DNA from: Pseudoramibacter alactolyticus ATCC 23263
Lineage (GTDB): Bacteria; Bacillota; Clostridia; Eubacteriales; Eubacteriaceae
Assembly: GCF_000185505.1 (NCBI RefSeq)
Contig: NZ_GL622359.1
Location: forward strand, 369,782 to 433,781
Direction of reading: 5' to 3'
DNA length: 64,000 bases
The translations under genes and the position numbers were made by a program. The notes beneath the pieces were generated by a model. The model was not told where the DNA came from, ran no database searches, and saw only the letters and a list, made by a program, of their open reading frames with translations. Of this stretch, positions 9,417 to 19,955 are shown in pieces (within the stretch, counting starts at the first letter, position 1; each line of letters starts with the position of its first letter).

Positions 9417-11804
9417 ATGAATTTAGAAAAGATAAATGCATCTGAAGACAATGTGATTCCGCCTTCAGAACTGTTGATGGTTGGCCCGGATGACGACCAA
9501 TTATCTTTACCGCTAATTCCAGTGCGCGGAATGGGCGTGTTTCCAGGTATGGTTTTGCATTTTGATGTGAACCGGCCGAAATCCATGGCGGCTTTGGAAG
9601 CAGCGATGGAAGCCAATCAGGTGGTTTTTTTAGCAGAGCAGAAGAATCCAGAGACCGAATCACCCGAAATTGACGATTTGTATGACGCGGGTTGTGTGAC
9701 GCGGATCAAGCAAATGCTCAAGATGCCGGGACACGCTGCTCGCGTATTGGTGGAAGTTGTGGCCCGCGGTGCCATTGAGGCCTATCTTCAGACGGATCCT
9801 TATTTCGCGGTACAGTTTCACTATCTGGTCTCCGAATTTGAAATGACCCAGGAAAGTGAAGCCTTGCAAACGCTGGTGAAGTCGACTTTTGTGCGTTATA
9901 TGCAGGAAACGCATAAGCTCCCCAATGATTTTGATGAGGCGTTAAGCATGAGCGACGATCCGGATCATCTGATTGATCTGATCTGCTCCAATTTGACGTT
10001 GGATTTGTCGGCGGCTCAGGAAATCCTGCGGGAGACGAACGGTGAACAACGTTTGATGCTGGTTTATCGGACTTTGGTCAGTGATTTATCAATGATTCAG
10101 ATTGAGCGCGGCATCACGGAAAAGGTTCGAGACGAGATCGATAAAAATCAGCGGGAATATATCTTGCGAGAGCAAATTAAAGTGCTGCAAGACGAGCTGA
10201 ACGGCGGCGAGGCCGGAGAAGATCTGATCGACCAGTACCGGCGGCGTGTGGCAGATAAAAATCTCAGTGAAGAAGTGCAGGCCAAGGCTGAAAATGAAAT
10301 CAGTCGCCTGGAAAAGATCCAGGAGGGCTCTCCGGAAGCGGGTGTTATCCAGGATTACCTCGATTGGATTTTAGATTTGCCCTGGAATGACGCTTCGGAA
10401 GACCGCATTGATGTGAGCGTGGCGCGGAAGATTCTAAATCAGGACCACTACGCGCTGGATAAAGTGAAGGAACGAATTCTGGAATATATTTCCGTATTGC
10501 AACTGACGGGGACGATGAAGGCCCCCATTCTTTGCCTGGTGGGACCGCCGGGGGTCGGTAAAACATCTATTGCCAAATCCATTGCCAGGGCATTGGGCCG
10601 CAAATATGTGCGGATGTCTTTGGGCGGTGTGGGGGATGAAGCGGAAATCCGCGGGCATCGCCGGACCTATGTGGGGGCGATCCCCGGCCGGATCCTCTAC
10701 CATCTCAAGCAGGCCGGAACCAATAATCCGCTGTTTTTGTTGGATGAGATTGATAAAATAAGTCAGAATTTTCGAGGAGATCCGGCGGCGGCGTTGCTTG
10801 AAGTGCTCGATCCGGAACAGAACAGCACCTTTACCGATCATTATCTGGAGCTGCCCTTTGATTTATCCCATGTGCTCTTTTTAACGACGGCCAATTCGCT
10901 TTCGACGATTCCGCGGCCGCTTTTGGATCGGATGGAAGTGATCGAGGTTAATGGTTATGTCGAAGAGGAAAAGCAGGAAATCGCCCGGCGTTATCTCGTG
11001 CCAAAACAATTGGAAGCCCACGGCCTGACCAAACAGCAGGTGAGCATGAGTAAGGGCGCGATCAAAGACATTGTTAATTATTATACGAGAGAATCCGGTG
11101 TACGCGAGCTGGAACGGGAAATCGCAAAGGTCTGCCGCGTCGCGGCCCGGGATATCGTCGAGAATCATAAGGATAAAATCGCGGTGTCTGTGCGCAATTT
11201 AGAAACATTTTTAGGCAGTCACCGCTACAGCTACGAGAAGATTCAAAAAGGAACGATTATCGGTTTGGTCAACGGTCTCGCCTGGACGGCCGTCGGCGGG
11301 GTCACCCTTGAAATCGAGGTGCTGGCGGTTGACGGCAGCGGCAAGACGATGATCACCGGCAAACTCGGCGACGTGATGCAGGAATCCATTAAGGCCGCAA
11401 TGGGCTTTATTCGTTCGCGCGCCGAAGCTCTGGGGATTCAGCCGGACTTCTTTGCGAAAAAGGACATCCATCTGCACGTGCCGGAGGGAGCGGTGCCCAA
11501 AGACGGCCCGTCGGCCGGGATCACCATGGCGACGGCGCTTATCTCGGCACTGACCGGGCGGCCGGTGCCGCAAAATCTCGCGATGACCGGCGAGATCACG
11601 CTGTTGGGACGGGTATTGCCCATCGGCGGTCTGCGGGAAAAACTGACGGCGGCTCACCGTGCCGGGATTACCGAGGTAATCATTCCCGAAGAAAATCAAA
11701 AAGATTTGGAAGAAGTGCCGGATTCTGTTTTATCAGCGCTTGATATCCATCCTGTCAGCAAGATGGATGAGGTTATCGACTTGGTTTTTGGAGCGGCAAA
11801 ATGA
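9417..11804 (+). CDS. lon: ATP-dependent protease La (LonA)
   Basis: A 795-residue soluble protease with N-terminal LON substrate domain, AAA+ module (Walker [10 protein letters not shown] near residue 375, Walker B FLLDEIDK) and C-terminal serine protease domain with Ser near 698 in KDGPSAGIT and Lys near 741 in [12 protein letters not shown], the Ser-Lys dyad. It degrades misfolded and regulatory proteins. The ATG at 9417 follows GAGGAG; an in-frame ATG at 9357 lies inside the upstream terminator and is rejected. It overlaps engB by 4 nt. Confidence 0.97.
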   Translation: MNLEKINASEDNVIPPSELLMVGPDDDQLSLPLIPVRGMGVFPGMVLHFDVNRPKSMAALEAAMEANQVVFLAEQKNPETESPEIDDLYDAGCVTRIKQMLKMPGHAARVLVEVVARGAIEAYLQTDPYFAVQFHYLVSEFEMTQESEALQTLVKSTFVRYMQETHKLPNDFDEALSMSDDPDHLIDLICSNLTLDLSAAQEILRETNGEQRLMLVYRTLVSDLSMIQIERGITEKVRDEIDKNQREYILREQIKVLQDELNGGEAGEDLIDQYRRRVADKNLSEEVQAKAENEISRLEKIQEGSPEAGVIQDYLDWILDLPWNDASEDRIDVSVARKILNQDHYALDKVKERILEYISVLQLTGTMKAPILCLVGPPGVGKTSIAKSIARALGRKYVRMSLGGVGDEAEIRGHRRTYVGAIPGRILYHLKQAGTNNPLFLLDEIDKISQNFRGDPAAALLEVLDPEQNSTFTDHYLELPFDLSHVLFLTTANSLSTIPRPLLDRMEVIEVNGYVEEEKQEIARRYLVPKQLEAHGLTKQQVSMSKGAIKDIVNYYTRESGVRELEREIAKVCRVAARDIVENHKDKIAVSVRNLETFLGSHRYSYEKIQKGTIIGLVNGLAWTAVGGVTLEIEVLAVDGSGKTMITGKLGDVMQESIKAAMGFIRSRAEALGIQPDFFAKKDIHLHVPEGAVPKDGPSAGITMATALISALTGRPVPQNLAMTGEITLLGRVLPIGGLREKLTAAHRAGITEVIIPEENQKDLEEVPDSVLSALDIHPVSKMDEVIDLVFGAAK

Positions 11805-12439
11805 ATGTCACGAAAGCGGAAATCATCATCAGTGCGGTTTCATCAAAGCAATACCCTCAGGATCACCTGCCGGAATTGGTGCTGCTCGGCCGCTCCAATG
11901 TCGGCAAGTCTTCGTTTGTGAACACGTTGATTCGGCGTAGAAATCTGGCCCGCACCAGCTCTCAGCCCGGGAAAACCCAAACGATGAATTTTTACCAGAT
12001 CAACGATCTGTTTCGTTTCGTGGATATGCCCGGCTATGGTTACGCGCGGGTCTCAAAAAAATCCCGGGAAAAATGGGGCGCCATGATTGAGACCTATCTG
12101 CAGAAACGGGAAAACCTCGCCGGTGTATTTTTGCTGGTGGATTCCCGGCATGAGCCCAGCGAAGATGACGAACTGATGTTTAACTGGCTGACCTATTATG
12201 GCCTGGTGCCAATGGTGGTGATGACAAAATTTGACAAGCTTAATGCCATGCGCAAGCGCAAGGCACTTAACAATATCGCAGCGACTTTTCATTTGCCCAC
12301 CAAGGATGTGATCCCCTTTTCTTCGGTGGAAAAAGACGGCTATGACACGGCTTGGGAGCGCATTGAAACGGCACTTGAGGCTTATTGCGCCCGAAACGAA
12401 GGCCGGAATCAATCGCAAGATCCGTCAGGCTATGTGTAA
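11801..12439 (+). CDS. engB: Ribosome biogenesis GTPase EngB/YsxC
   Basis: A 212-residue TRAFAC GTPase that acts late in large-subunit assembly. G1 is GRSNVGKSS, the switch region contains [11 protein letters not shown]3 is DMPGYGYA and G4 is TKFDK. The start overlaps the lon stop (ATGA), which implies coupled translation; the lon-engB order is conserved in Firmicutes. The gene also overlaps the downstream queG start by 8 nt. Confidence 0.95.
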   Translation: MNVTKAEIIISAVSSKQYPQDHLPELVLLGRSNVGKSSFVNTLIRRRNLARTSSQPGKTQTMNFYQINDLFRFVDMPGYGYARVSKKSREKWGAMIETYLQKRENLAGVFLLVDSRHEPSEDDELMFNWLTYYGLVPMVVMTKFDKLNAMRKRKALNNIAATFHLPTKDVIPFSSVEKDGYDTAWERIETALEAYCARNEGRNQSQDPSGYV

Positions 12440-13364
12440 ACGCATATTGGCAATTGTCGACGAGGCGCAGATTCGCGCCCTGGCCAGAACTTTAAATATT
12501 CCGCTGATCGGGATAACCGATCCGACGCCTTTAAACAATTTTTTGCCGCGGCTTCAAGCGCGACAAGGGGCTAACGGCAGAACCATCCCGTTTGTGCGTA
12601 CTGAAGCGGAAAAACGCATTGATTTTCGCTCGGTCATGCCGACCGTTCAAACGGTGATTGTGATTGGCGTGCCCTATCCGCTTTTCCCGGAAAGAGCCGC
12701 CGTGCCGGGCGAGGGACGCATTGCGTCTGTGGCTTGCGGCGAAGATTATCATCGGGTGGTGGGGAGAAAGATGGCTGCTTTGGTGGCGGCACTGAAAGAT
12801 TTGAGCCCGGAGCCTCATGCTTTTCAAACCTATGTCGACAACAGCTGCCTGATTGATAAAGCTTCGGCCTGGCGTGCGGGACTGGGTTTTTTCGGGAAAA
12901 ATAATCTGCTGATTCATCCAGATTATGGGTCGGCTTTTAACATCGGTCAAATCTTGACCGATCTGCCGGTGGCTTTTACCAAGGCGGCGCCGATGCCTTG
13001 CCGGTGCGGTGATTGTGATCGTTGCTTGAAGGCCTGCCCGACGGGAGCATTGGGGGAAGGCTTTGCCTTGGATTACACGCGTTGCCTTTCCAATTTGACC
13101 CAGCAAAAGCGATTGTTGCCCGAAGAGGCAACACACATCCAAACTTTTGTTTATGGCTGTGACTATTGTCAGTGGAGCTGTCCTTTCAATCGAAAAGCGG
13201 CGACCATTTCCGCGACGCAGGCTTATGGTGACTTGGAAATGCTTTCAGAGATAGCCGAAGCGGATTTCGAAACAAATTTCGGTGAACGATCCCTTGCCTG
13301 GCGGGGGGCAGCCGTCCTCAGGCGCAATGCACGCTTGGTAAAGGCTAAAAATACGAAAAAATAA
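12432..13364 (+). CDS. queG: Epoxyqueuosine reductase
   Basis: A 310-residue cobalamin-dependent iron-sulfur enzyme that makes the last step to queuosine in tRNA. The core shows DNSCLIDKASAWRAGLGFFGKNN, then two ferredoxin-like cluster motifs, CRCGDCDRCLKACPTGA and YGCDYCQWSCPFNRKA. I place the start at the ATG at 12432 inside the end of engB; a longer in-frame ATG at 12342 would bury 90 nt in engB. The protein ends soon after the second cluster and lacks the extra HEAT-like tail of some homologues. Other queuosine genes are not in the window. Confidence 0.93.
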   Translation: MCKRILAIVDEAQIRALARTLNIPLIGITDPTPLNNFLPRLQARQGANGRTIPFVRTEAEKRIDFRSVMPTVQTVIVIGVPYPLFPERAAVPGEGRIASVACGEDYHRVVGRKMAALVAALKDLSPEPHAFQTYVDNSCLIDKASAWRAGLGFFGKNNLLIHPDYGSAFNIGQILTDLPVAFTKAAPMPCRCGDCDRCLKACPTGALGEGFALDYTRCLSNLTQQKRLLPEEATHIQTFVYGCDYCQWSCPFNRKAATISATQAYGDLEMLSEIAEADFETNFGERSLAWRGAAVLRRNARLVKAKNTKK

Positions 13365-13436
13365 TCAATTCGGTTGTATTAATGTTATAATAATGGCCTA
13401 ATAAAATTTGAAATGTGATGAAGGAGTGGTTTGACG

Positions 13437-14930
13437 ATGGTACGCGTTCGCTTTGCGCCGAGCCCGACGGGCAATGTCCATGTCGGGAGTCTTCGAACAG
13501 CGCTTTATAATTATTTATTTGCCAAACAAAATAATGGGCAGTTTTTGCTGCGTTTAGAAGATACGGATCGAACCCGCTATGAAGAAGGGTCAGTCGGAAA
13601 TTTGCTGGATGCGCTTTACACCACCGGTGTTGTACCGGACGAAGGTTTGATGCTCGAAGACGGCAAGCCGGTTCAAAAAGGGGATTGCGGGCCCTATATC
13701 CAGTCGGAGCGGCTGTCGATTTATCAAAAATATATTCGACAGCTGCTGGACGAAGGCAAGGCTTATTATTGTTTTTGCACTAGGGAAAGACTGGACGATC
13801 TGCGGAAAAAACAAAAATCGGCCGGGGAAACCCCTCGCTACGATGGCCGCTGCAAACATCTTACGCCGGAAGAAATCCAGACACGCATCGATGCCGGTGA
13901 GCCCTATGTGATTCGCCTCAAGCTGCCTGAAGACACCGAAATCACTTTTGACGATATGGTCCGCGGGACGATTGCCATTAATACCAAAGAGTTGGACGAT
14001 CAGGTGCTGATCAAAGCAGACGGTTTCCCGACCTATCACTTTGCCGTCGTGGTAGACGACCATCTGATGGGCATTACCCATGTGATTCGCGGGGAAGAAT
14101 GGCTGCCTTCGACACCGAAGCATATCTATTTATATCAATGCTTCGGGTGGGAGCAGCCTCAATATGTGCATCTGCCGAATATTCTAAATGCGGATCACAA
14201 AAAGTTGAGCAAGCGCCAGGGAGATGTATCCGTCGAAGATTTTTTGCAAAAGGGATATTTGCCGGAAGCGCTGGTTAATTTCCTGGCGCTCCTGGGATGG
14301 AGCCCGGAGAGCGATCAGGAGATTTTCACGATGGACGAACTGGTGACCGTGTTTGACACATCGCGAATCAATAAGGCCGGAGCGGTTTTCGATCGGGAAA
14401 AACTCAACTGGATGAACGGCCAGTATCTGAAGAATTTGCCGGATGAAACGATCGCAAAAGGCATTGCCCCCTTTTTGATTCAGGCGGGGGTTATGGATGA
14501 AAAAACCGCTGCCGAAAAACAGGATTGGCTGGTTAAAGTGGCAGCGCTGCTGAAAGAACGTATTGCCTATTACGCCCAGGCGCCGGAGGCGTTGTCGGCT
14601 TTCCTCAATTCGGATTTTGTTATGGACGATTCTGAAGAGGCGCGGGCCATCATGTCGGCGGACACCGTGCCGATTCTTTATGACGCGCTGGTCGAAAAAA
14701 TTCAAAAGGCGGATATCTGGTCGGCAGAAACCATTCAGCAGTCGGTCATCAAAGCCATTCAAAAAGAACATAAGGCTGAAAGAATTAAAGGCAAAGCTCT
14801 TTACATGCCCATTCGGCTGATGATCACCGGTGTGATGCACGGCCCCGATCTGGCGTTGATGATGGAAGTGCTCGGCCGGACGGAATGTCTGGCGCGGCTT
14901 GAGAAGTATCAGTTTTTGCGAAATGCGTAG
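13437..14930 (+). CDS. gltX: Glutamyl-tRNA synthetase
   Basis: A 497-residue class I synthetase that charges tRNA-Glu (and possibly tRNA-Gln where GatCAB is used). The HIGH-type motif is PSPTGNVHVGSLRTAL at the N-terminus, and the KMSKS motif is KKLSKRQG. AAGGAG lies 10 nt before the ATG; a TTG two codons upstream has a 4-nt spacer and is a possible alternative. A TATAAT at 13386-13391 upstream may be its -10, but no good -35 was seen. It is separated from secD by 15 nt. Confidence 0.96.
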   Translation: MVRVRFAPSPTGNVHVGSLRTALYNYLFAKQNNGQFLLRLEDTDRTRYEEGSVGNLLDALYTTGVVPDEGLMLEDGKPVQKGDCGPYIQSERLSIYQKYIRQLLDEGKAYYCFCTRERLDDLRKKQKSAGETPRYDGRCKHLTPEEIQTRIDAGEPYVIRLKLPEDTEITFDDMVRGTIAINTKELDDQVLIKADGFPTYHFAVVVDDHLMGITHVIRGEEWLPSTPKHIYLYQCFGWEQPQYVHLPNILNADHKKLSKRQGDVSVEDFLQKGYLPEALVNFLALLGWSPESDQEIFTMDELVTVFDTSRINKAGAVFDREKLNWMNGQYLKNLPDETIAKGIAPFLIQAGVMDEKTAAEKQDWLVKVAALLKERIAYYAQAPEALSAFLNSDFVMDDSEEARAIMSADTVPILYDALVEKIQKADIWSAETIQQSVIKAIQKEHKAERIKGKALYMPIRLMITGVMHGPDLALMMEVLGRTECLARLEKYQFLRNA

Positions 14931-14945
14931 TGCAAGGGGGAGAGG

Positions 14946-16208
14946 ATGACAAAGAAAAAGATCAATGGAAAATATGCCGTTGGGTTTGCTGTTTTTATTG
15001 CGGCACTGGCCTTTTGTGTTTATGTGTTGTTTCACGGCATTACCGTCGGCATTTACGACATTGGCAATATCAACAACCATATGAGCTATGGGTTGGATTT
15101 GACCGGCGGTGTTAACGTGGTGCTGCAGGCCAAGCCGACTAAAGGCAGCAAGTTGACTAACGAGAAGATGGAAAGCACGGTGGCGGCGCTTAAAAACCGC
15201 GTCGACACGCTGGGCGTTTCTGAAGCGACAGTGACGAAGCAGGGCACTAATCGCATTCGTGTGCAGATTCCGTCTATTTCGGATCAGCAGGAAGCCCTGG
15301 ATATGATCGGCAAGACTGCTCAGCTGAAGTTTAAAGATCCCAATGGCAAAACCATTTTGACCGGGAATCACGTTACCGCGGCGAAGGCGGTTAACCAAAA
15401 GAATAACAGCGGCGTGACTCAGGCTGTCGTCTCCCTTAAGTTTGACAAAAAAGGAACCAAGGCCTTTGCAAATGCCACGCGGAAATACCTGGGGCAGACC
15501 ATCACAATTAAACTGGACGGCGAAACCATTTCGGCGCCGAAGGTGAATGCGGCGATCACCAATGGCGAAGCGGTGATTGAAGGCATGAAGAATATGGACG
15601 AAGCGTCCAACCTGGCGGAGCTGATCCGCGGGGGTGCGCTGCCGGTCAAGCTGACAACGGTGCAGGCGACGACCGTCGGTCCGACCTTAGGTGCTAATTC
15701 TCTGGAACAAAGCATCAAAGCCGGAGCCATCGGGATTCTGGCAGTGCTGGTGTTTATGCTCGTATTTTACCGTGGACTCGGCATCATTGCGGACTTAGCA
15801 TTGATTATTTTTGTCATGCTGGATCTGCTCTTCATGTCGGCGATGAAAGTGACGCTTACCTTGCCCGGGATAGCTGGTATGATTTTAACCGTTGGGATGG
15901 CCGTTGACGCCAATGTCATTATTTTTGAGCGCATCAAAGAGGAAGCGCGTGGCGGCGGATCGCTGCAGTCTGCTGTGAATGCCGGCTTTAAAAATGCGAT
16001 GCGGTCGATTCTTGATTCGAACATCACGACGCTCATCGCCGGGTTTGTGCTCTTTTTTATGGGGACCGGCTCGGCCCAAGGATTTGCGCTGACCCTGGTC
16101 GTTGGGATTATTTTGTCGATGTTAACGGCTGTGGTGATTACCCGGCAATTGATTAAACTGGTGCTGGGTTCTAACCTCATCGGCACTTCAGCATTTTATG
16201 GTATTTAA
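14946..16208 (+). CDS. secD: Protein translocase accessory subunit SecD
   Basis: A 420-residue RND-type membrane protein that works with SecF to pull exported proteins out of SecYEG using the proton gradient. It has an N-terminal membrane segment, a first periplasmic-type domain starting GLDLTGGVNVVLQAK, and five C-terminal membrane helices with GMAVDANVIIFERIKEE. A GGGGGAGAGG ribosome site precedes the ATG. secF follows immediately. Confidence 0.96.
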   Translation: MTKKKINGKYAVGFAVFIAALAFCVYVLFHGITVGIYDIGNINNHMSYGLDLTGGVNVVLQAKPTKGSKLTNEKMESTVAALKNRVDTLGVSEATVTKQGTNRIRVQIPSISDQQEALDMIGKTAQLKFKDPNGKTILTGNHVTAAKAVNQKNNSGVTQAVVSLKFDKKGTKAFANATRKYLGQTITIKLDGETISAPKVNAAITNGEAVIEGMKNMDEASNLAELIRGGALPVKLTTVQATTVGPTLGANSLEQSIKAGAIGILAVLVFMLVFYRGLGIIADLALIIFVMLDLLFMSAMKVTLTLPGIAGMILTVGMAVDANVIIFERIKEEARGGGSLQSAVNAGFKNAMRSILDSNITTLIAGFVLFFMGTGSAQGFALTLVVGIILSMLTAVVITRQLIKLVLGSNLIGTSAFYGI

Positions 16209-16218
16209 GGAGGCAGTC

Positions 16219-17190
16219 ATGGCGAAAGAACAAAAGCAAAAGCGAATCCTTCCTTTTATTGAGCATACCAAAATCTGGCTGTCCATTTCCCTGATTTTAG
16301 TGATTATCGCCGTCGGGGCGCTGGGCGTCCGCGGGCTGAACTTCGGCATTGACTTTGCCGGCGGGACGACGGTGACGGTCAATTTGCACCAAGCCTTCAA
16401 AACAGAAGACATTCGAAGTATCACCAAGACGTTTGATAAGAATGCAGATATCACGTATTCGGGAAATGCCAAGCAAAGCGCTGTGATCAGCACCAAGGTG
16501 AGCCTGAACAACTTGCAGCAGAAAAAGCTGCTGGGGGATTTTCAGAAACGCTACCCGAAGGTTCAACAAAAAGACGTATCGGTGGATCGCATTACAGCCA
16601 GTGTCGGGCGAGAAACCACGCGCAACACAATTTTGGCATCTTTGGCAGCCATCGCGCTGATCTTGGTTTACGTGACAATCCGGTTTGAATTTTTCTTTGG
16701 CTTGGCGTCGGTCATTGCCCTGTTTCACGATATCATCGTGGTGATCGGGGTGTATGCCCTTTTCCAGATTCAGGTCAATTCGCCGTTTATCGCTGCGATT
16801 CTAACCATTCTGGGATATTCGATTAACGATACCATTGTCGTGTTTGACCGCATTCGCGAAAATGAAAACGAAATGGGAATGGCGAATATCGCAGAGATGA
16901 CTAAACTGGTAGATGCCAGCATCACCCAGACTTTAAAGCGGAGCATTAACACCGTCGCGACAACGCTGGTGGCCATCATTGCGCTTTATATTTTCGCGGT
17001 GGATGCCATTCGCAATTTTGCCATGCCGCTCATTGTAGGGATTGCCTGCGGGTGCTATTCGTCCATTTTTGTGGCGAGTCCGTTGTGGGTGATTTTCCAA
17101 AAACACGCAAAAAAATCGCGTTTCAACACGAAGCAGCATAAAAGAGCTAAGAGACGGCGTGACCGAAAAGTTGAAAAAATTGAAGTTTGA
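16219..17190 (+). CDS. secF: Protein translocase accessory subunit SecF
   Basis: A 323-residue partner of SecD with the signature GLNFGIDFAGGTTV after the first membrane helix and the GYSINDTIVVFDRIREN motif in the second half. The ATG at 16219 follows AAGGAGG at the secD stop; an upstream ATG at 16198 would overlap secD and lacks a site. The C-terminal tail is rich in Lys and Arg. A strong terminator ends the unit. Confidence 0.96.
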   Translation: MAKEQKQKRILPFIEHTKIWLSISLILVIIAVGALGVRGLNFGIDFAGGTTVTVNLHQAFKTEDIRSITKTFDKNADITYSGNAKQSAVISTKVSLNNLQQKKLLGDFQKRYPKVQQKDVSVDRITASVGRETTRNTILASLAAIALILVYVTIRFEFFFGLASVIALFHDIIVVIGVYALFQIQVNSPFIAAILTILGYSINDTIVVFDRIRENENEMGMANIAEMTKLVDASITQTLKRSINTVATTLVAIIALYIFAVDAIRNFAMPLIVGIACGCYSSIFVASPLWVIFQKHAKKSRFNTKQHKRAKRRRDRKVEKIEV

Positions 17191-17206
17191 TCATGGTCGA
17201 AGCCAG

Positions 17207-17244
17207 GAAAACCGAGCAGAGTTTCTCTGTTCGGTTTTCTTTAA
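17207..17244 (+). terminator. Terminator after secF
   Basis: GAAAACCGAGCAGAG / CTCTGTTCGGTTTTC stem around a TTT loop with T-rich tail. Confidence 0.88.
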
Positions 17245-17282
17245 CTGGTGCATTTTCAAAATGAAAAAAGAGAGCAAGGCAG

Positions 17283-19358
17283 ATGATGGAAACCGTTTGG
17301 AAATTAAGACAGCCGCAGTCCTCGGAAAGTGAGGCGCAAATCGAGGAAATTGCAGAAATCTGCAATGTACCAAAGGCAGTGGCGCGCATTGCCCTTTCCC
17401 GGGGCTGTGAAGACGCGGAAGCCGCCATGGCTTATCTGGAACCGAATCCGGAAGATTTTCACGATCCGTGGATGCTGCCGGACATGCGTCTGGCGGTGAC
17501 GCGCTTGCTGCAGGCCAAGGCTTTAAAGCAAAAAGTGTGCGTTTACGGAGACTACGATGTGGATGGCACCACCGCCGTCTCCATGTTGCTCAAATATTTG
17601 GGTGAGATGGGGCTGGACGTGTGCTTTAAAATTCCCAACCGTCTGACAGAAGGCTATGGAATGAATGCGCCGGCTGTGCGGACGCTGGCAGCCGACGGCG
17701 TCAAACTGATTGTCACGGTGGATAACGGTATCGCGGCGAAGGATGAAATTCTGTTGGCGAATGCATTGGGCATCGACGTGATTGTGACAGATCACCATGA
17801 ATGCCAGGGCGATTTGCCCGAAGCCTTGGCTGTGATTGACGCCAAGCGGCCGGATTCTGCTTATCCCTTTTCGGAGCTTTGCGGTGCGGGGATTGCCCTC
17901 AAACTCATTCAGGCATTGCAGATGGCAGAGGGAACGGATGCCGATCTGCGGGAATATATCGAATGTGCGGCGATGGCCACGGTGGCGGATATCGTGCCTC
18001 TGCAGGATGAGAACCGGCTGATCGTCCGTCTGGGATTGACCTCGATGAATGAGGACTGCCAGAATCCGGGGATTAAAGCCCTTAAAATCGTTAGTGATAT
18101 TGAAATGGTCACAGCGGGCAATGTGGGCTATGTGCTCGCGCCGAAGATCAACGCGGCGGGGCGGCTCGGTGTGGCGGATCGCGTGGTGGATTTATATACC
18201 GGTACGGATGCGGCGGCGATCACGGCGGCGGCCTCCTTTTTAAAAGACGAAAACGAGAAGCGCCAGGCCATCGAGAAAGATATTTACGACCAGGCTTATG
18301 CAGCGGTGCAGAGCAAAAAGCTGGACCAGAATGTGTTCATTTTGACAGCCGGCGAGGGCTGGCATTCCGGCGTGATCGGTATTGTGGCCAGCCGCCTGCA
18401 GGAAACCTGGTATCACCCGGTGATCGTGGTGGGCATCGACGACGACGGAATGGCGCGAGGTAGCTGCCGATCGGTGGAGGGAATCAACGTTTTTGAGGCG
18501 CTTTCGAGTTGTGCATCGCTGTTTGAGACTTACGGCGGTCATGCCATGGCGGCCGGGTTTTCGATCCGGAAAGAAAATATTGCCGAATTGACAAAGCGCC
18601 TGGCGGCTTGGGCAACCGACAACGGAGCGGCAGCGCATTTAAAAAAGACGATTTATTATGATGGCGATCTGACCAGTCGAGATCTCGATTGGGCGCTGAT
18701 GGACGGACTGGCAACGTGCGAGCCCTACGGCGTGGCCAATCCGGGGCCAGTTTTTCAATTTGCGGCGACGGCGCCTTCGGATGTGCGCGCCATGGGCAAG
18801 GACGGTGCGCATTTGAGCTTTCGTTTGGGCAATACGCGCTGCATCGCTTTTGGCGCGGGAGATCAGGCAGCGGCAGCGGTGCGGGGAACCCTGCGTTTTC
18901 TGGCTGCGCCCAAGATCAACCATTTTCGCGGAAAAGACAATATAGAGCTTGTGGTGCGGGATTTGAAACCCGACCCGCTTTACGATAATCGTCAGTGCTG
19001 GCATTGGCTTCACATATTGACAAAGGGTCCGAAAGCGGCGGCTGCCGCATTGCCGATCCGGCAAATGGATGAGGAAGCTCTTTTGCCCGGCCGCGAGGCC
19101 TTGGTCGCGGTTTACAGCTTGTTGAAACATCAGGCAGGCCGGCCGGTCGCCTTTGACGTTTTGATGGATGAGGTGGCGGAGATCAACAGCTTTCAGCTTT
19201 TGCTGGCATTAGAAGCTTTCCGTGAAATCGGAATCATTCAGTATAGGCTCAAAAAAGGCGTGATTTTCTCAAAGATTTGCAAAACAGAACAAAAAAAGGA
19301 TATTAAAAAGGCGCCGTTAGTGATAAAATTAAAAAAATATTTATTAAAAAAAGATTGA
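17283..19358 (+). CDS. recJ: Single-stranded-DNA-specific exonuclease RecJ
   Basis: A 691-residue 5'-3' exonuclease of the DHH superfamily used in recombination and mismatch repair. Motifs visible are CVYGDYDVDGTTAVS, TVDNGIAAKDE, VTDHHE and, in the DHHA1 domain, GGHAMAAGFS. An OB-like region follows, and the tail beyond about residue 590 is a Firmicute-type extension ending in Lys-rich sequence. Two adjacent ATGs (17283, 17286) are possible. apt begins 8 nt after the stop, as in other Firmicutes where recJ-apt-relA are linked. Confidence 0.95.
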   Translation: MMETVWKLRQPQSSESEAQIEEIAEICNVPKAVARIALSRGCEDAEAAMAYLEPNPEDFHDPWMLPDMRLAVTRLLQAKALKQKVCVYGDYDVDGTTAVSMLLKYLGEMGLDVCFKIPNRLTEGYGMNAPAVRTLAADGVKLIVTVDNGIAAKDEILLANALGIDVIVTDHHECQGDLPEALAVIDAKRPDSAYPFSELCGAGIALKLIQALQMAEGTDADLREYIECAAMATVADIVPLQDENRLIVRLGLTSMNEDCQNPGIKALKIVSDIEMVTAGNVGYVLAPKINAAGRLGVADRVVDLYTGTDAAAITAAASFLKDENEKRQAIEKDIYDQAYAAVQSKKLDQNVFILTAGEGWHSGVIGIVASRLQETWYHPVIVVGIDDDGMARGSCRSVEGINVFEALSSCASLFETYGGHAMAAGFSIRKENIAELTKRLAAWATDNGAAAHLKKTIYYDGDLTSRDLDWALMDGLATCEPYGVANPGPVFQFAATAPSDVRAMGKDGAHLSFRLGNTRCIAFGAGDQAAAAVRGTLRFLAAPKINHFRGKDNIELVVRDLKPDPLYDNRQCWHWLHILTKGPKAAAAALPIRQMDEEALLPGREALVAVYSLLKHQAGRPVAFDVLMDEVAEINSFQLLLALEAFREIGIIQYRLKKGVIFSKICKTEQKKDIKKAPLVIKLKKYLLKKD

Positions 19359-19366
19359 GGTTAAAT

Positions 19367-19885
19367 ATGGATTTAAAGAGTAAAATTGCGGTCTATCAGG
19401 ATTTTCCAAAGGCAGGTATCAGTTTTAAAGATATCAACAGTTTGATTGCCGACGGCGACGCCTTCCGCTACGTTACCGATAAATTCTATGATATCGCTAA
19501 GGCACTGGATGTCAATATCGTTTGTATTCCGGAGGCTCGGGGTTATATTTTCGGCTCGGCACTGGCCTATAAGCTCGATGTCGGTCTGGTGCCGATCCGC
19601 AAACCGGGCAAACTGCCGGGCGAAGTGATGGCGAAGTCTTACACCTTGGAATACGGCAGCAACACCGTCGAAATTCAAAAGGACGCCATTAGAACCGGAG
19701 ACCGCGTTTTGATCATAGATGACCTATTGGCGACCGGAGGCACCATGAAAGCCGCCATTGATTTGGTTGAACTTTTGGGCGGCGAAGTCTGCGGCGCGCT
19801 TTTTTTGATCGAATTGACTGATTTGAAGGGCCGGGAAACACTGAAAGATTATTATGTCGAATCGCTGGTTAAATACAATATTTAA
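19367..19885 (+). CDS. apt: Adenine phosphoribosyltransferase
   Basis: A 172-residue type I phosphoribosyltransferase that salvages adenine to AMP. The PRPP-binding loop VLIIDDLLATGGTM and the family motif RGYIFGSALAYKL are intact. The ATG at 19367 follows GAGG; the TTG four codons upstream is the ribosome-site region itself. recJ-apt-relA is a conserved order. Confidence 0.96.
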   Translation: MDLKSKIAVYQDFPKAGISFKDINSLIADGDAFRYVTDKFYDIAKALDVNIVCIPEARGYIFGSALAYKLDVGLVPIRKPGKLPGEVMAKSYTLEYGSNTVEIQKDAIRTGDRVLIIDDLLATGGTMKAAIDLVELLGGEVCGALFLIELTDLKGRETLKDYYVESLVKYNI

Positions 19886-19955
19886 CGCTGGTTTTGTTTT
19901 GTGATAGAAGCTGATTGAAAGAGCGATCTGAATTTACTGTGAGAAGGAGGCACGT

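Noticed and set aside
12342-12431. Upstream ATG extending queG by 30 codons
   Set aside because: It would overlap engB by almost 100 nt; homologues begin near the [12 protein letters not shown] segment.
14184-15398. Open frame (404 codons) on the - strand across gltX and secD
   Set aside because: It spans two well-supported + strand genes and their boundary, and shows no domain features.
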